A stretch of 64,000 nt of DNA from Ulva prolifera (lineage: Eukaryota > Chlorophyta > Ulvophyceae > Ulvales > Ulvaceae): contig CM041198.1 in NCBI GenBank assembly GCA_023078555.1, positions 7,487,836-7,551,835 on the forward strand, written 5' to 3'. The position numbers and the translations under genes were made by a program. Shown one piece after another: positions 23,492-35,212 of this stretch. The notes below the pieces were generated by a model, which had not been told where the DNA came from, did not search any database, and saw nothing but the letters and a program-made list of their open reading frames with translations. The number at the start of each line of letters is the position of its first letter. The first letter of the stretch is position 1.

Positions 23492-24524
23492 ATGGATAGA
23501 GGCGACACGCCGCTTCTTGACGGTGCGATGCTTATCCGGCTGCATACAGCGTAAAATCTTGTAGGCATCATGAAGTGGTTCTACAGACAGTCTCGAGTCT
23601 CACATTTGCCCATGTTCATCACAGCTTCATGCATTGTATCGATGTTGCAGATGATGGCTCTCAGTCGGATAGACAGTCGTCGCTCAGTGATCTGTCTTTC
23701 GACAGTTTTTCGAGCGCGCTGGCCGGAGAGACTTCTGCAACGACAGCGCCCCGAGATTCAGTGCACACTGCTCCAATTAGAAGTGAATATACCGTGAGAC
23801 TACCCTTGCCCGAGGACGGAGCTTGTTATCTGGATCTGGATGAACATGGTGCAAGCGCGTCAGCGTGTTGGCACGGTCGCTCTGTTCTAGCCACGATGAT
23901 TCTTCTAATGATGCTGTCATCCGCACAGTTCATCATAGGCGTCATATTTGCGATCGTTTATGTTGGCATACCGACGATGGCATCTGCGGTAATGGGTGTG
24001 CTGGTCAGCTCGGGGCAGGTGATGGGGTACATACCGGGAGACCACCTGGAGAAACAAGTCAAGACGGTACGGCACAGGATCTTCCAGACGCAGGGATGAT
24101 GTGCACCTTTTCAAATTTTGAACGCCACTTCCACATGTTTGAGAGATAAAACTCTGCTTGTTCATGCTGCCAAAGTCTGATCTGCTTTGCTTCCTAGCCA
24201 TCCTTACCGTTTTGTGCTTGTTACTTGCTCATGCACATCACTCGAGCATAAAATCTCTCTGGTGAGAGATTTTTCAGTCCTCACATCCTCGTGTTGACAC
24301 AGGTCCGTCTCGCAAGTGCAGTTACCTTGTGTGTAAACGCTGTCTCTCTGATCTGGTTCACCGTCCTACTGTTCCTGATGCTAAGCGCGGCGTCCGCCTG
24401 GCAAGTCGACTTGATGCTCGTGATTCTCTACCTTGTCCTGTGGGGTCAAGCGCTGGCATTCGTGCGGGTCATTTTCCAGGCAAACTCTGTTCTCCGGACT
24501 CTGCATCCTCAGAGGCCGAACTGA
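23492..24524 (+). CDS. Four-TM array protein A1 (novel family)
   Basis: Three exons, 23492..23522, 23651..24066 and 24303..24524, phases 1 and 0, give 222 aa. The mini-exon encodes MDRGDTPLLD, ending in G before GTGCGA. Exon 2 encodes an acidic Ser-rich tail (DDGSQSDRQSSLSDLSFDSF), then HGASASACWHGRS and two hydrophobic segments: about 25 residues from TMILLMMLSSAQFIIGV, then MASAVMGVLVSSGQVMGYIP. Exon 3 encodes two more: TLCVNAVSLIWFTVLLFLML and VDLMLVILYLVLWGQALAFV. The C-tail is short and basic (RTLHPQRPN). Basic residues after TM2 and TM4 put both termini in the cytosol by the positive-inside rule. I know no matching family. A3 shares the same exon 2 length (416 nt), supporting the model. 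It lies 710 bp after SKI3. Confidence 0.78.
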
Positions 24525-26004
24525 GCCGACCTCAACTCGTCCAGGAGCAGCCCAAGGACAAGGCCAAAAGGTGAACCACACGGCCACGTCCACCCTTCCC
24601 ATGACACTGCAGCTAAGTTGCAGTTTATATAGCTGCAGTGCAGGCTGCATGGGCTGCAACTGCAAACCGTGTCCGCATATCCCACCGAAACCAACACGGT
24701 GACCGTGCTGCAGGACCACGACACAAACGAGCAAGCGGTTCAAGCACCAGCAGTCACAGGAGCACTGTCATGACTGTGACTCCGGCATGAAGCAGGCTCG
24801 TGCTGAGCCCTTCAACACAGCTGGACAAGGATGTGGCAAGCACAATCAACATTTGGACACGTTGCCATCCGGTCCGCAAGCACTGCGTGGGATCTGCACG
24901 TAGCCAGCCCTCTGCTAGCCCTCTGCCAGCAAAGAGTGACGCCAGTAGTTCTAAACTGGAACGCCGACTAGCGATGGCACAGCTTCAAGGCTTCCTGAAG
25001 TATGTTCTGATGAAATGGTATGGTGCACCGCTAAGTGCACCTACCCATGGCAGGCCGCGCTACACCAGCCTCCGCCCGGAGCGCCTCGTCGACGCCGCCT
25101 TGGCTCCGCGGGCTCCGCCGGCCCGGGAGCACAGTCATGGCCCACCCTCTGCCAGCCCCGAGGCGCAGCCCGAGACACCGGCGCCAGTGCACACACGCAC
25201 GTCCCGGCGCAGCGCCTGACGGTGTGTGAACCGCTGCTGGCGTTGCTCATAGTCGCTCCAGCAGGCCGCTGCTACCTCCTCCAATCGCAAGCAAGACCCA
25301 CCCCGCCCCACCTGCCCCACTATATCTTAGTCTACATGTCATCAATGTTCAAAAGCGATGTGCCGGCCTGGACGCAACCGCCCACCCCGCCACAGAGGCC
25401 CCATCCGACGCGGCCCGCTCACACCGCCGAGCCCGCCCACTCACACCGCCAAGCCCGCCCACTCATGCAACCGTCAGCCTTGGAGTTTCCTGCCTGCATC
25501 GGTGCATCTGCCTTGCAACGTAGCTATCGTTGCGCCGTTCGAGGCCTCTTGCATGTCGGTGTCCACGTGTCTCTCGAGTGAGCCCAGGTCTTGAACACGT
25601 CAACAGCTCGTCCGGCGGTGGCGGAAGCCACGTCCAGGAACTCTCGTTTCAGCACTTCGTGACGTGGGGCGAGCGTCTGGCAGGTGCATATTGTGGCGGC
25701 GGCCGCGGAGGCGGCTCCCGTTGCAGGCACGTAGCGTATCTCAGCGCAGCTCAGTGGCGGCATGCATCCGATATTCTGGATCTACTCGCGTGCAACACAG
25801 TTAATGCCGCATGGGGGTGGGGAGGTGGGGGGCAGGCTCATGGCACTAATGCGGTAGTGGGTTGGCACTGCGGAGGGGGAGCGGTGCAGGGGTTGCCGTA
25901 GGTGGAGGCCGCTACTGGCTGCACCGCATGTGGCGCCCCTGCGTGCGGCAGCACCCTCTGCGGCTGCCGAGTGTGGCCCCTCCAGGCGCGATGCTCCTGG
26001 CTCG
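24525..26004. other. 3' flank of A1, start of second duplication unit
   Basis: Positions 24525-24905 are repeated, diverged, downstream of A2 at about 28001-28455. The remainder is GC-rich with CCGCC/CCCACC low complexity between 25240 and 25490. I support no gene here. Confidence 0.5.
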
Positions 26005-26725
26005 CGCTGCAACTCGCCGATGGCGGCCGTCGCCGCACTGCGCACAGCGGCGCGCGCCGAGCCTGCGGCAGCCGCGGTGGTGCCCGGGGCGCCGCTGCTT
26101 GCCGCGACGTGGCGGGGTTTCGACGTGGGCGAGTGCATGTCGCTGGACCCGGCACGAGCGTTGACTACAGCGTGGGAGTGTGGTGAGAGTGTGCGCTGTA
26201 CACGGAGCTGAACACAGAGGCACGGGCGCTGAAGAATGCCTGCGCACTGCTCGCTTACGCGAGGCGGTGGGAGGAGCCTTGATCCGAAACTGCAGCAGCA
26301 TGCTGTCGATGCTGCGGTGTCGGCGGAGGAGGTCGCCGATGTTGCCGTGGCTGCTGTGCGCGCGCTGCGGTCAGCGCTGCCGCCGTAGCCGGGTCGTTCG
26401 CGCCGCGCTTGCAGGAGTGGGGTGACGGCGGGGAAGCCTCCCGCGCCGCGGCACGCGGAACGGTGGCAGCCCACCTCAGCGCTCTGTCGGCCGCGTCGCT
26501 GGGAGATACCCCAGCGGACTAGTCCGCAGCCCGTGCTACGTCGTCTGCTGCGGTATACCACACAGAAGCCGGCGAGAAGACGGGTGTGGGTCAGCGCGAC
26601 ATGCTGGAACGGGTCGCAGCGGATATCGAGGTGTCTGGAGGGGCGAGGTGCACTAGTGCTGCTGCTGGGGAGGCGGCTGCGCCGGGCCTGAACGCACAGA
26701 TGCACATGGTGCATGACGCCAATGC
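26005..26725 (+). pseudogene. SKI3 3'-end pseudogene fragment
   Basis: This copies parts of the last SKI3 exon. LLAATWRGFDVGECMSLDPA mirrors LVAATWRGFDVDECMSLDLA, and the end mirrors the SKI3 C-terminus (LNAQMHMVHDANA vs LNAQVRMVRDANA). It is dead: one base is missing near 26185 relative to SKI3 (frameshift), TAC has become TAG at 26520-26522, and the normal stop is lost. About 1.3 kb equivalent to SKI3 21361-22680 is deleted at 26629, with the short repeat GAGGT at both ends of the deletion. It is followed by the same flank as real SKI3, then by gene A2, showing that SKI3's tail and gene A were duplicated together. Confidence 0.88.
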
Positions 26726-27145
26726 ATACGCACAGGGTGGCAGGAGGTGGCGTGTGCTTTGTCTGCCATGAGGCCTGGCTGGATCATGAGCTTGCCTGAT
26801 GAGGCATGGTGTAAGCCTGCGTCGAGGTCGACCCTGTGTCTGTGTGTTCTGTTTCCGGTCAAGGTGAGTAGCTTCCAGCACTGCTGCGGCAGCGTGTGAA
26901 TTCCTTAAGGGTAGGGATGTGAATCACTGCCTGTGGGAGAGGGCTTTGTTGGGATGTAACCAAGCGCACCCAGATTGACTGGCACGCTTGCACACACGGC
27001 AGACATCTTCATAGCCCAGCCTGGGGCTGAACTCAGTGACAGGTAGCTGTGTAGAAGCTGCGATGAAGGTGTTGGTAGGGCATCCAAACTTCACGCTGGT
27101 GTCAATAAGTCACGTATGCTTTTGTGATTCCGACGAGAGCGCCTC

Positions 27146-28000
27146 GTGAGCCAACGTACGCTGCACGCTGGAGGTACGCTGCACACTGCTCCGATAAGAC
27201 ATGGCACCACCGTTGCAATATCCCTGCCCGAGGATCGAGCTTATCAGTTTGATCTGGATGACCATGGTGCAAGCGCATCAGCGCAGTGGCACGGTCGCTC
27301 CGTTTCAGCAACGATGATTCTCCTGTTGATTTTATCGTCCGCACAGTTCATCATAGGCATCATCGTTATACTTGTTTATGTTGGCATACCGACGATGGCA
27401 TCGGCGGTACTGGGTGTGCTGGTCAGCTCTGGGCAGGTGATGGGGTACATACCGGGAGACTACTTGGAGAAACAAGTCAAGATGGTACGGCACAGGCTCT
27501 GCCGAAACCAGTGATGATGTCCGCCACGTTGAAGTCTAATATGGGGAAAAATCGCTCATATTCGCCTCCAAAGGATATGGAACTCTGCACGTTCAACATT
27601 TCGCAACCTGATGTGCCTTTCAATGCATCTGCCTCGGCACATGCCTCGGAAGCAATTGCTTCCGAGGCATGATCACCGTTCTGTGCTTTTGATCAACTCA
27701 AGCACATCACCCCTCGCATTTCTGTATGCGATGAGACCTCGTTCAACTTTCACATCTCTCGTGTTGGTACAGGTCCTTCTCACAACTGTCGCCACCTTGT
27801 GCGTGAACGCTGCAGCTGTCTCTCTTGTGTGGTTCACCATTCTTTTGTTTGAGACGCTGAACGAAGTGTCCGACTGGGAGATTGACATGACATCTTTGGT
27901 TATTTACATGATCGTCTGGGGGCAATCGCTGGTTTTCTTGCGGGTCGGCTTCCAGGCAAACGCTGTTCTCCGGACTCTGCATCCTCAGAGGCCGACCTGA
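27146..28000 (+). pseudogene. Four-TM array copy A2, 5'-truncated
   Basis: Exon 2 is open from about 27146 to 27484 and exon 3 is 27773..28000. Both keep the A-type sequence: HGASASAQWHGRS, TMILLLILSSAQFIIGIIV, MASAVLGVLVSSGQVMGYIP, then TLCVNAAAVSLVWFTILLFE and VIYMIVWGQSLVFLRVGFQA. The splice donor (GTACGG after AAGATG) and acceptor (ggtacag) match A1. The counterpart of A1 positions ~23123-23705 is missing, which removes the promoter, the mini-exon and the Ser-rich start of exon 2. No in-frame ATG precedes TM1. It is probably a recent pseudogene. The alternative is that an unrecognised upstream exon supplies a new start, since both remaining exons have no stop or frameshift. Confidence 0.7.
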
Positions 28001-30086
28001 GCGGACCTCAGCTCGTCCAGGAGCTACCCTAGACCAAAAGGTGAACCACACTACCCACGTCCACCCTTCCCATGAGACTGCAGCTAAGGTGTAGTTTACG
28101 TAGCTGCAGCTGCATAGGTTGCAATTGCAGACCGCGTGCGCCCCACCGACACCAACACGTCTTGTTTACAAAACAGTGAACGGGAGAAGACAAACCCCAA
28201 AACCGAATCTCATCCGAACACCATCCGAACACCAACACGACCGCGCTGCAGGACCACGGCACCAGAAAATCTGCAGGTCAAGCACAAGCGGTCACAGGAG
28301 CTCTGTCAAGACTATAGGCCTGTACGTATATGTCTCCGGCATGAACAAGGCGCGTGTTGAGCCCACCAACACAGCTGGACAAGGACGGCGCCAGCAAAAC
28401 CAACATCTGGCTGTGTTGCCGTCCGGTCCGCAAACACTGCTCGGGATCTGCACGTTGCTGCCCCTCTGCTGTGCCGGCACCCAAAACAGTAGCACGACAA
28501 TAACGCCAGCACTTCTGACCTGGAGCAGCGTTCAGAGGCACCATTACCTCGAGGCTGCCCGGAGCATTCGATGATGGCATGGTCTGGTGCATCGCCGAGT
28601 TCATGGGCTTCTGTGAAACTTCCACAAGCACAGGGGCGGGCAGCCGCACATTTCCACTGAGGCAGGCATGCATGCAGCCAGTGGTGCTGCTCCCGGCGCG
28701 ATGCTGCTGGCAGAAGCACAGGTCACATGAGCCAGGGCCATTGCATGGCCGAGCACGAGATACCAGCACAAATCACCCGTGCGCAGGGGGCGCGCCTGGA
28801 CGATGTGGTCTCGTTCACTTGGAGTTGTCACTTTCGGGCTTGCCGCTGCCCTCTTCGGGTACGGCTCAGTATATCCAGATGTACTCAACGTTGCTTTGCG
28901 ACGTGCAGCATGAGCTCCAGGCTGCTGGGCGGCGATGCATGGGGGCCGGGGTGCGCGAGTGGGTAGTGCGCTTGTGGCTGTGGCGTGCAGCATGAGCTCT
29001 GGGCTGCTGGGCGGCGCTGCCGCCGCCAGAGGCCATGTGCGGAGGCCGCGCGGCCGCCCCGGCCCAGCTTCAATTGGATTGCAAGTTGTTGCGCAGTCCC
29101 CGTGCAGGCCTCTGGCCGCTGTCCTTGTATGGCTTAAGGCTCCATGGAATTGGATCTTGCAATTGGATCAGAAATGTCTTGAAGCAGGCACGTGGGAGGG
29201 GGTGTCGGTTGCTGTGGGGCCGGGGCCGAGTAGGTGCTGCTGGCGATGCATGCGTTGGTCTCGGTCGTGGTGGTGGCATGAGGTTGCTTGTATGTCACAC
29301 GGATACTGGCGGCGGCCGTAAAACGAGCAAGCAGTGCAAGACCACAACCACCAACCACCTGGTCCATATGGTGGGTGTGGTGCACCAGCTCTGCAGTGCC
29401 GCCCAGCTGGAGTCCAGGGGCCCATGCCACATTCCGGAGGGGTGCTTACGCGGTTGTGCGGGGCAAGAGGGTGTGAGCTCAGGCTAGCCTGTTACGAGGA
29501 TCAGGCAGGCGGGCCTCAGCATGCCGTTGGCGATGGCAGAGGCGTTCCATGCATGGGGTCTCGAAAGTATGCACATGTTATAGCACCTCAAAGTGTGCAC
29601 TTGTGATGGCGAATGTAAATGCGTGCACGGATCGATGCATGTCAGCGACATGTCGGCGACATACTTGCGGCGGCGGTCGCGGTCACCGCCAATTGATTGT
29701 CCGGGCATGCAGGCGAAGCTGATAGGCTGAGTGGTGGTAGGAAATTAGCAGAGGCGAATTGTTCGTGCGAGTCCAATGTTAGAGTGTGGTGAAGGGGTCC
29801 ACTCGATCAGACTCTTGTTGTGTGGCGATGTGTGCACAAAATATGTAGTGCCCCTACGCCACTGCAGTAGCCCTCGTGTGCCGATGAATCAGCCACGACG
29901 CATGAAACGTGTGACGTGCCTGCCACCAACTTTAGTTTGCAACAGAATATGTCCTACCATGAAGTTTCGTGTATGCTTGCTGCACTGGTGCCGTGTCCCG
30001 GGGCACAAGTGCCTGTGAGAACAGTCGTACGAATTCGCTACTCTTGGATCAGACGTTTCGCAGAATAGTACAGGCACACCTTTAAA
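28001..30086. other. Flank of A2 and promoter region of A3
   Basis: The first ~450 bp repeat the A1 3' flank. A 45-bp scrap of SKI3 lies at 28941-28985, between two near-copies of a ~34-bp sequence (28904-28937 and 28986-29019). The rest shows no gene I can support. Confidence 0.5.
28941..28985 (+). pseudogene. SKI3 fragment, second scrap
   Basis: About 45 bp match SKI3 positions 22393-22437 with only a few differences (the segment encoding GARVGSALVAVA). It sits upstream of gene A3, as the larger SKI3 pseudogene sits upstream of A2, and is likely the remnant of a third duplication unit. Confidence 0.6.
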
Positions 30087-31073
30087 ATGGACAGAGACGA
30101 TACACCGCTTCTCGATGGTGCGTAGATTATGCATCAATATGCCACGTTTCAGGATGTCATCGACTTGCCTGAGCATTATTCTCGAATACGGCAATGTGAA
30201 TTTTCAAGCAGTAACTGAATTGCAGATGAAGAGTCGCAGTCTGACACTGAATCTTCCCTCAGTGATCTCGCCTTCGATAATTTCGCCAGTGCCCTTGTCG
30301 GAAGCACTACAGCTCCAGCGAGTCCTCCAGATCGTGAGCCAGCCGATGCCGGACAACCAGATGATGCTGTTAGATTGACGCTACCTGTGAATGGAGGCCG
30401 CCAATTTGAGCGAGATGCAGACGGCGCAAGCGCTTCTGCACTATGGCATGGACGCCCTGTCTTCACGACGATGGTCTGCTTGATGATGCTCTCATCCGCA
30501 CAGCTCGTCATAGGCTTCCTGTTTGCATTCGTGTACGTGGGAATTCTTCCGCTCGCTACAGCCGTGCTAGGCTTGCTGGTCAGCTCCGGGCACATGATGG
30601 AGTTTATACCCGGGGACCACCTGGAGAAACAAATCAAGCTGGTACGAGGCTAGTCCGCATTCCATGTCCTACTCCCGCCAAATGCTTGTGCCGTTCATGT
30701 GTTGTTTGTCAGCTTGCTGTGCTTCCTGGACCTGCAAGCTATTCATCCCTTGATGAGGCAGGCATCTGCTGGTGTCACGAGTGCTGCTTCATGCCATCTG
30801 TACATAATGCTGATCCATGTAAGTCGCGCACTGAGCGTCTCTGTGTTGCTGCAGGTTCGCGTTGTCTGTTCAGTGGCCTTGTGTGCAAACGCTGCTTCCC
30901 TGGGGCTCTACAGCGTCACACTGCTTGTCATGCTGGTGTCACTGGACGGGTGGTCGGTTGATCTTATCATCATCATGATCTACCTGCTGTTCTGGGCTCA
31001 GACACTGGTGTTTGTGCGGGTGGGTTTTGTAGCACACAACGCTCTGCGGATGCTGCACCCCGAGATGACCTGA
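30087..31073 (+). CDS. Four-TM array protein A3
   Basis: Three exons, 30087..30117, 30226..30641 and 30855..31073, phases 1 and 0, give 221 aa. The mini-exon MDRDDTPLLD ends in G before GTGCGT, like A1. Exon 2 has the acidic Ser-rich tail (DEESQSDTESSLSDLAFDNF), a Pro/Asp-rich spacer, DGASASALWHGRP, TM1 (MVCLMMLSSAQLVIGFLFAF) and TM2 (LATAVLGLLVSSGHMMEFIP), ending IPGDHLEKQIKL before GTACGA. Exon 3 has TM3 (LCANAASLGLYSVTLLVMLV), TM4 (DLIIIMIYLLFWAQTLVFVR) and the tail RMLHPEMT. Reading frame and splice sites are intact although the protein differs from A1 at many sites, mostly conservatively, which suggests it is under selection. Confidence 0.78.
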
Positions 31074-33130
31074 ACCGATGGGCAGGGCATCGGACGAGCG
31101 ATCTTGCAGCTCAGCAGCCGACAGTGTCATACGTCTGGCACTTCCTGTGTGCCTTTGCAGCTGAGCTGCAGGCAATCGAGATTTCGTACTGAGTGCGAGC
31201 TTGATGGTCACACCTCTCGTGCGACGGGACCTCATCCCCAGCTGGCTCGGTAGCATCACCGAGCAAGCGCGCGACCGGCAGTGCTGTACACCCGAAACTC
31301 TGCAAAGCTGTCATTGCAGATGTAGTGGCCCTGCATGCGCCCAGCATGTTGCACAGGTCTCCGGGAATCCCATGCGCCGGTGGATTCAATGATTTGCCGA
31401 GCATGTGCCGGAGGTATCAATGATGAACCACATCGGCATCCCGGACACGCTCGCAGCGGTACAATCGTAGCGGCCCACGTGAATGCGATGACTTTGGCAG
31501 CGCAACGTGGGCAGGGGCAGCTGTAGGAAGGGCGATCGTTCCTGTGCCACTGAAAGAATGTGGTGCTGTGCGGCGCAAGGCCCATGGTGCCCTGCGAGTC
31601 AGTCTCATGAGTCTGAGTTTCCAGTCTGGACGGGGCACAGGTTCAGATAGTAGCAGTGTAAGATCCTGGCTGCTTGCGGCATGGAGGAACGGCCGATCGA
31701 CAGCCCATGGAGGCGGCAGTTCCGGGGAAGGATACATTCAAGCTCCACGCAGCCTGCAGCATCAAAGAGAGCAGGTAGTTATGCTCCTGCTGGTGTTGAG
31801 TCGCCTCCATGGAACTGCAGCACCAGACGGGGCAGGCGCACACCACCCATTCCGCACTAGCAGCTGAAATGTTTTCGGGACGGGCACAGCACATTCCATG
31901 CGTGCACCAGCTGTCTCACAAGATGTAACCCGCTCATCTACACCGGACATGCCTCCCACTGTGTCGTCACGAGTACGTTGGCCTGGTTGTGTGCCGAGTT
32001 GATGGCCAGGTAGAGTACCGACAGAGCTGTCCCATCGGGCCACCGACTAGACAGACGTGTGGTGTCTGTGCTGTAGCCGCGGCGGCGGCGTGTCCACCTC
32101 GATGCTGTGCACATGCATGGGTGAAAAACAATAACTGTTGACTATCAGGCAGGGCATCGTGGCTGTCTGCAAGGGCATCAACCCCAGCACGCCATCGGTG
32201 GCCGTTGGTGGTGTCCAGGCGCCTGAGATGCCTCAGCCCGCCTCTTCAAGTTGTCGTAGCACCAGAGACATCCAACTGGGCTCGAGCCATTATTGACAAG
32301 ACTGGTAATCAACGAAAACCCTGAGAATCCCAGAGTTCTATTTTTTCGTAATTGCCCTCCCTCTCTCCATCTGTTGCGTGGCCTCTTGCTGTTGCTCCCA
32401 TCGCTCGAGATGCCTCAGGCCGGCATCTAGCTATAGATCATCTGTGGTCGTATATGTCTATGCCGAGGCGGTGCGTATGCTCGTGATGGCGGCCTGCAGA
32501 GGCCCCTGCCCAATCCTGTGAGTGTCCGTCAGCCCCCAGCTGGCAGGACGCGGTGCCGGCCGGCTGTTCGCTGTGGTGGTCTAGCTCTACATGCATGCAT
32601 GCATGCATGTGCAGCCTCTCGCCACCCCGCCGAAACAGACTGCACTGCAGCTGCAACATATGTGGCGCTGCTGGGCCCAGCTGGGGTCTGGAGTTCACCA
32701 ACGGCTTCTCAGGTGGTTGTGACTTCCTTGGGAGCTCCCCGACCTTGGGGCAGCCGCTGTTCGTGGAGTCGATGTCGCCAGTGTCGGGCCTCCAGCTCGC
32801 AGCGAGGAAAGGCGCCTGTCGCAGCGAATGCGTTCACATCGCGTTTCGAGCAGACGTCGTCATGTTCAGCGGGGTTTCCAGATCCAGCAGCATGACGAGC
32901 CTGCGACGGGAAAGGGATGAGAGCATTGTGAGTGTCTGTTGCGTTGATGCTGCGGACATTGCGCCTCCCGGCAAAATTCGTTCAAGCGTACGAGCAACAG
33001 CGCACGCACAAGCAGCACCAGCGCACGAGCGGCTAGCAACTGTTCAGAGAGACACACCTTAGAAGTCAGGTGCTGCAGCCAACGGCCTGAGAGAGACAAG
33101 CTGAGCAGTTGAGGCTGACAGCGGCACGGC
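31074..33130. other. Intergenic between A3 and B1
   Basis: Two kb with scattered short frames on both strands. A GCATGC microsatellite lies at 32589-32609. I recognised no coding exon or relic of the four-TM family here. Confidence 0.45.
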
Positions 33131-34503
33131 ATGGGGGACACAGTCGAGCTGCTGCTGGACGGCATCGGTGCGACAGACATCCGATTTGGCAACCTGAGAC
33201 TGATGCAATGTTTCGTGCACAGCACATCACAATTGGATGCTGCAAAGTTGCTGGTCCACGTATCCGCTTCCGAGTAGCTTTCGTTCGCGAGACAAGGCAG
33301 CCGTGAACACGTCGCACGATGAAGCTGACTGTTTTTCCTCGCTCGCAGGTGGCCGGTCTGACGAGGAACCACAGCATCGGAGAAGCAGCCTTCCTGTCAG
33401 CCAGTCCCAGACGTCTGCACCAACGACCACAGTGGTCGAGCCAACGACCAACAGCAGCTCTGAGGAGGGCAACAGGGGCAGCACTGCAGCTGCTGTGGCA
33501 TTTGCAGTGAACAGGCACACGGTCGACGAGGTGACCGAGAAATGGCAGGGAAAACAGATGATGCTGGAGATGGCTGTTTTGTCCGCGGTGGCATGCGCAC
33601 AGATTGGTGTAGCCATTGCTTGGCTGCGTTCTACAACCCTTGTGTCCATCATGCTGTTGACGGCGGCAATGCTCGCTGCCCCCTTTGAATACAGCTACTG
33701 GAAACACCGGGTTCGAGGGCATGAACCAAATCTCCTCCTCGTCAAGCCGGTGAGCTTCCGATCGCCGCTGTGATCATGCCAACGAGAGTGCCACGAATTA
33801 GAACGAGAGTGCACAGAGCGTCGAGGTGTTGCAGCTTTGTCAGTATGAAAGACACAAGCACATTCACCCCGCAAATAGGTGGTAGCTTCGCATCCAATTG
33901 CATCCTGTTTGCTCCGCATCGCGGCTGTTCATGTTCCCCTGGACGATGCACAGGCATGAACACCGTGCGCATGTCATTCATCTGCCGCATGGCACGGAAA
34001 GCCAGGTCTAGGACCTGGAATGCAACCATGCCTGAATGGTGTGCACAATCAACCGAGTGCCGAGTCTGTGGTTGTGCAAAGGCCCAGTCGCGATGGCCTG
34101 TTGTTGTTTTCCGAGTCCCTCACCGGGGAAGCAGCCACCGTGCTGTGTTTCAGCAAGCATCCACAGCTTGGCACAGCCCCCCATCCCCCCCAGGTATCAA
34201 TGCTGCTGGCCCGCCAGCCATACCATAACCACCGCAGCGGTGCCCTCTGACAGCGTGTGGCTGCAGGTGTACATCGGCCTCCTGGTTTCGCTCCCGCTCA
34301 ACTGCTCCACAGCAATCAACCTGATCGCGTCCGCGTTTGTGCTGGCGCATCAAGAAGGCACGCAGGCCGCTCCTGGCCACGGCCTCCTCCTGACGGCCTG
34401 CATCCCGGCCGCGGCCTTCGTGCTGCAGCTGAGCCTCTACTTCAAGGCCCACTGGGCACTGCGCCTGCTGTCGCTCTCTGCGACCGCAGCGCGCGGCGTA
34501 TGA
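33131..34503 (+). CDS. Four-TM array protein B1 (divergent)
   Basis: Three exons, 33131..33167, 33349..33749 and 34267..34503, phases 1 and 0, give 224 aa. The mini-exon encodes MGDTVELLLDGI and ends in G before GTGCGA, as in types A and C. Exon 2 has a Ser/Thr/Gln-rich tail (SDEEPQHRRSSLPVSQSQTS), then VTEKWQGKQMM, TM1 (LEMAVLSAVACAQIGVAIAW), TM2 (TLVSIMLLTAAMLAAPFEYS) and a basic loop (WKHRVRGHEP). Exon 3 has TM3 (LLVSLPLNCSTAINLIASAF) and TM4 (GLLLTACIPAAAFVLQLSLY), then LRLLSLSATAARGV. Sequence identity to A is low; kinship is inferred from gene structure, the W-x-G motif before TM1, TM placement and size. Confidence 0.72.
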
Positions 34504-35117
34504 CGGCAGGCCTGCACGGCAGCTCTGCACGGCAGCTATCGCTTCAAACGCTTGTGTTGGTTGTCAGTGCAAACATGTGGGTGTGTGAAATTCAGGCACG
34601 TTGCTGTGCAGCCTGCTGCGCTCTCTCCTACCTGTGTGCCCGACTGCCCTGTATGTAGTTACAAAGGACAGAGGCCGGGCATCGAGCCATCCGAGCCGCC
34701 CTGTATGGATGCATGCGTGATTGCATAGCCGTATCCATTTGGACATTGACAACTCCGACTCCCTGTTGTCTGCTTCATGGGCCGAAGCGTAGATCAGGAT
34801 CTGCGTGGAGGTCAGCCCTGAAGCGGCGCTGCTGGTCTGCGTTGCGAGCTGGTAGCCTATAGGGCGGGGGCCACGTGCTTGAGGCTGCTCCGGTGAGCAA
34901 CGCGCAAAGGCCGCTCAGCGAAGCCTGCTCAACTTGAGTCAGGATCGGAGCCGCGCGAGCGGCGCTATGTGATTCACGCTGCTGAGGCGTTCATACCCAG
35001 GGAGGCATGTGTTGCTCGCCTCCCGTGGGGGCTTGGGCTTATGCTCTTGGGATGTGCTCTAGGGCATGCACCTTTTGTGACTCCGCCTGCGCCGGCTGCG
35101 GGGGGGTGCTTGCTCAG

Positions 35118-35212
35118 CAGTGTCGGGTCGTCGGGCCCGGTCATGTGTCACAATCCCGAATACTGTAACTTCTGGGTGGCAGCCCTGGAAATGCTGCAAA
35201 GCCACTCCACGC
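35118..35212 (-). mobile_element. MITE-like element, copy 1
   Basis: A ~95-bp element in reverse orientation to the others. It shares the core TTTGCAGCATTTCCAGGGCT and the terminus GACCCGACACTG (rc) with the copies near 43.8 and 56.4 kb. One end has decayed. Confidence 0.65.

Noticed and set aside
28278..28769. 163-codon minus-strand frame
   Set aside because: No motif or splice support. The homologous segment downstream of A1 does not preserve the frame.
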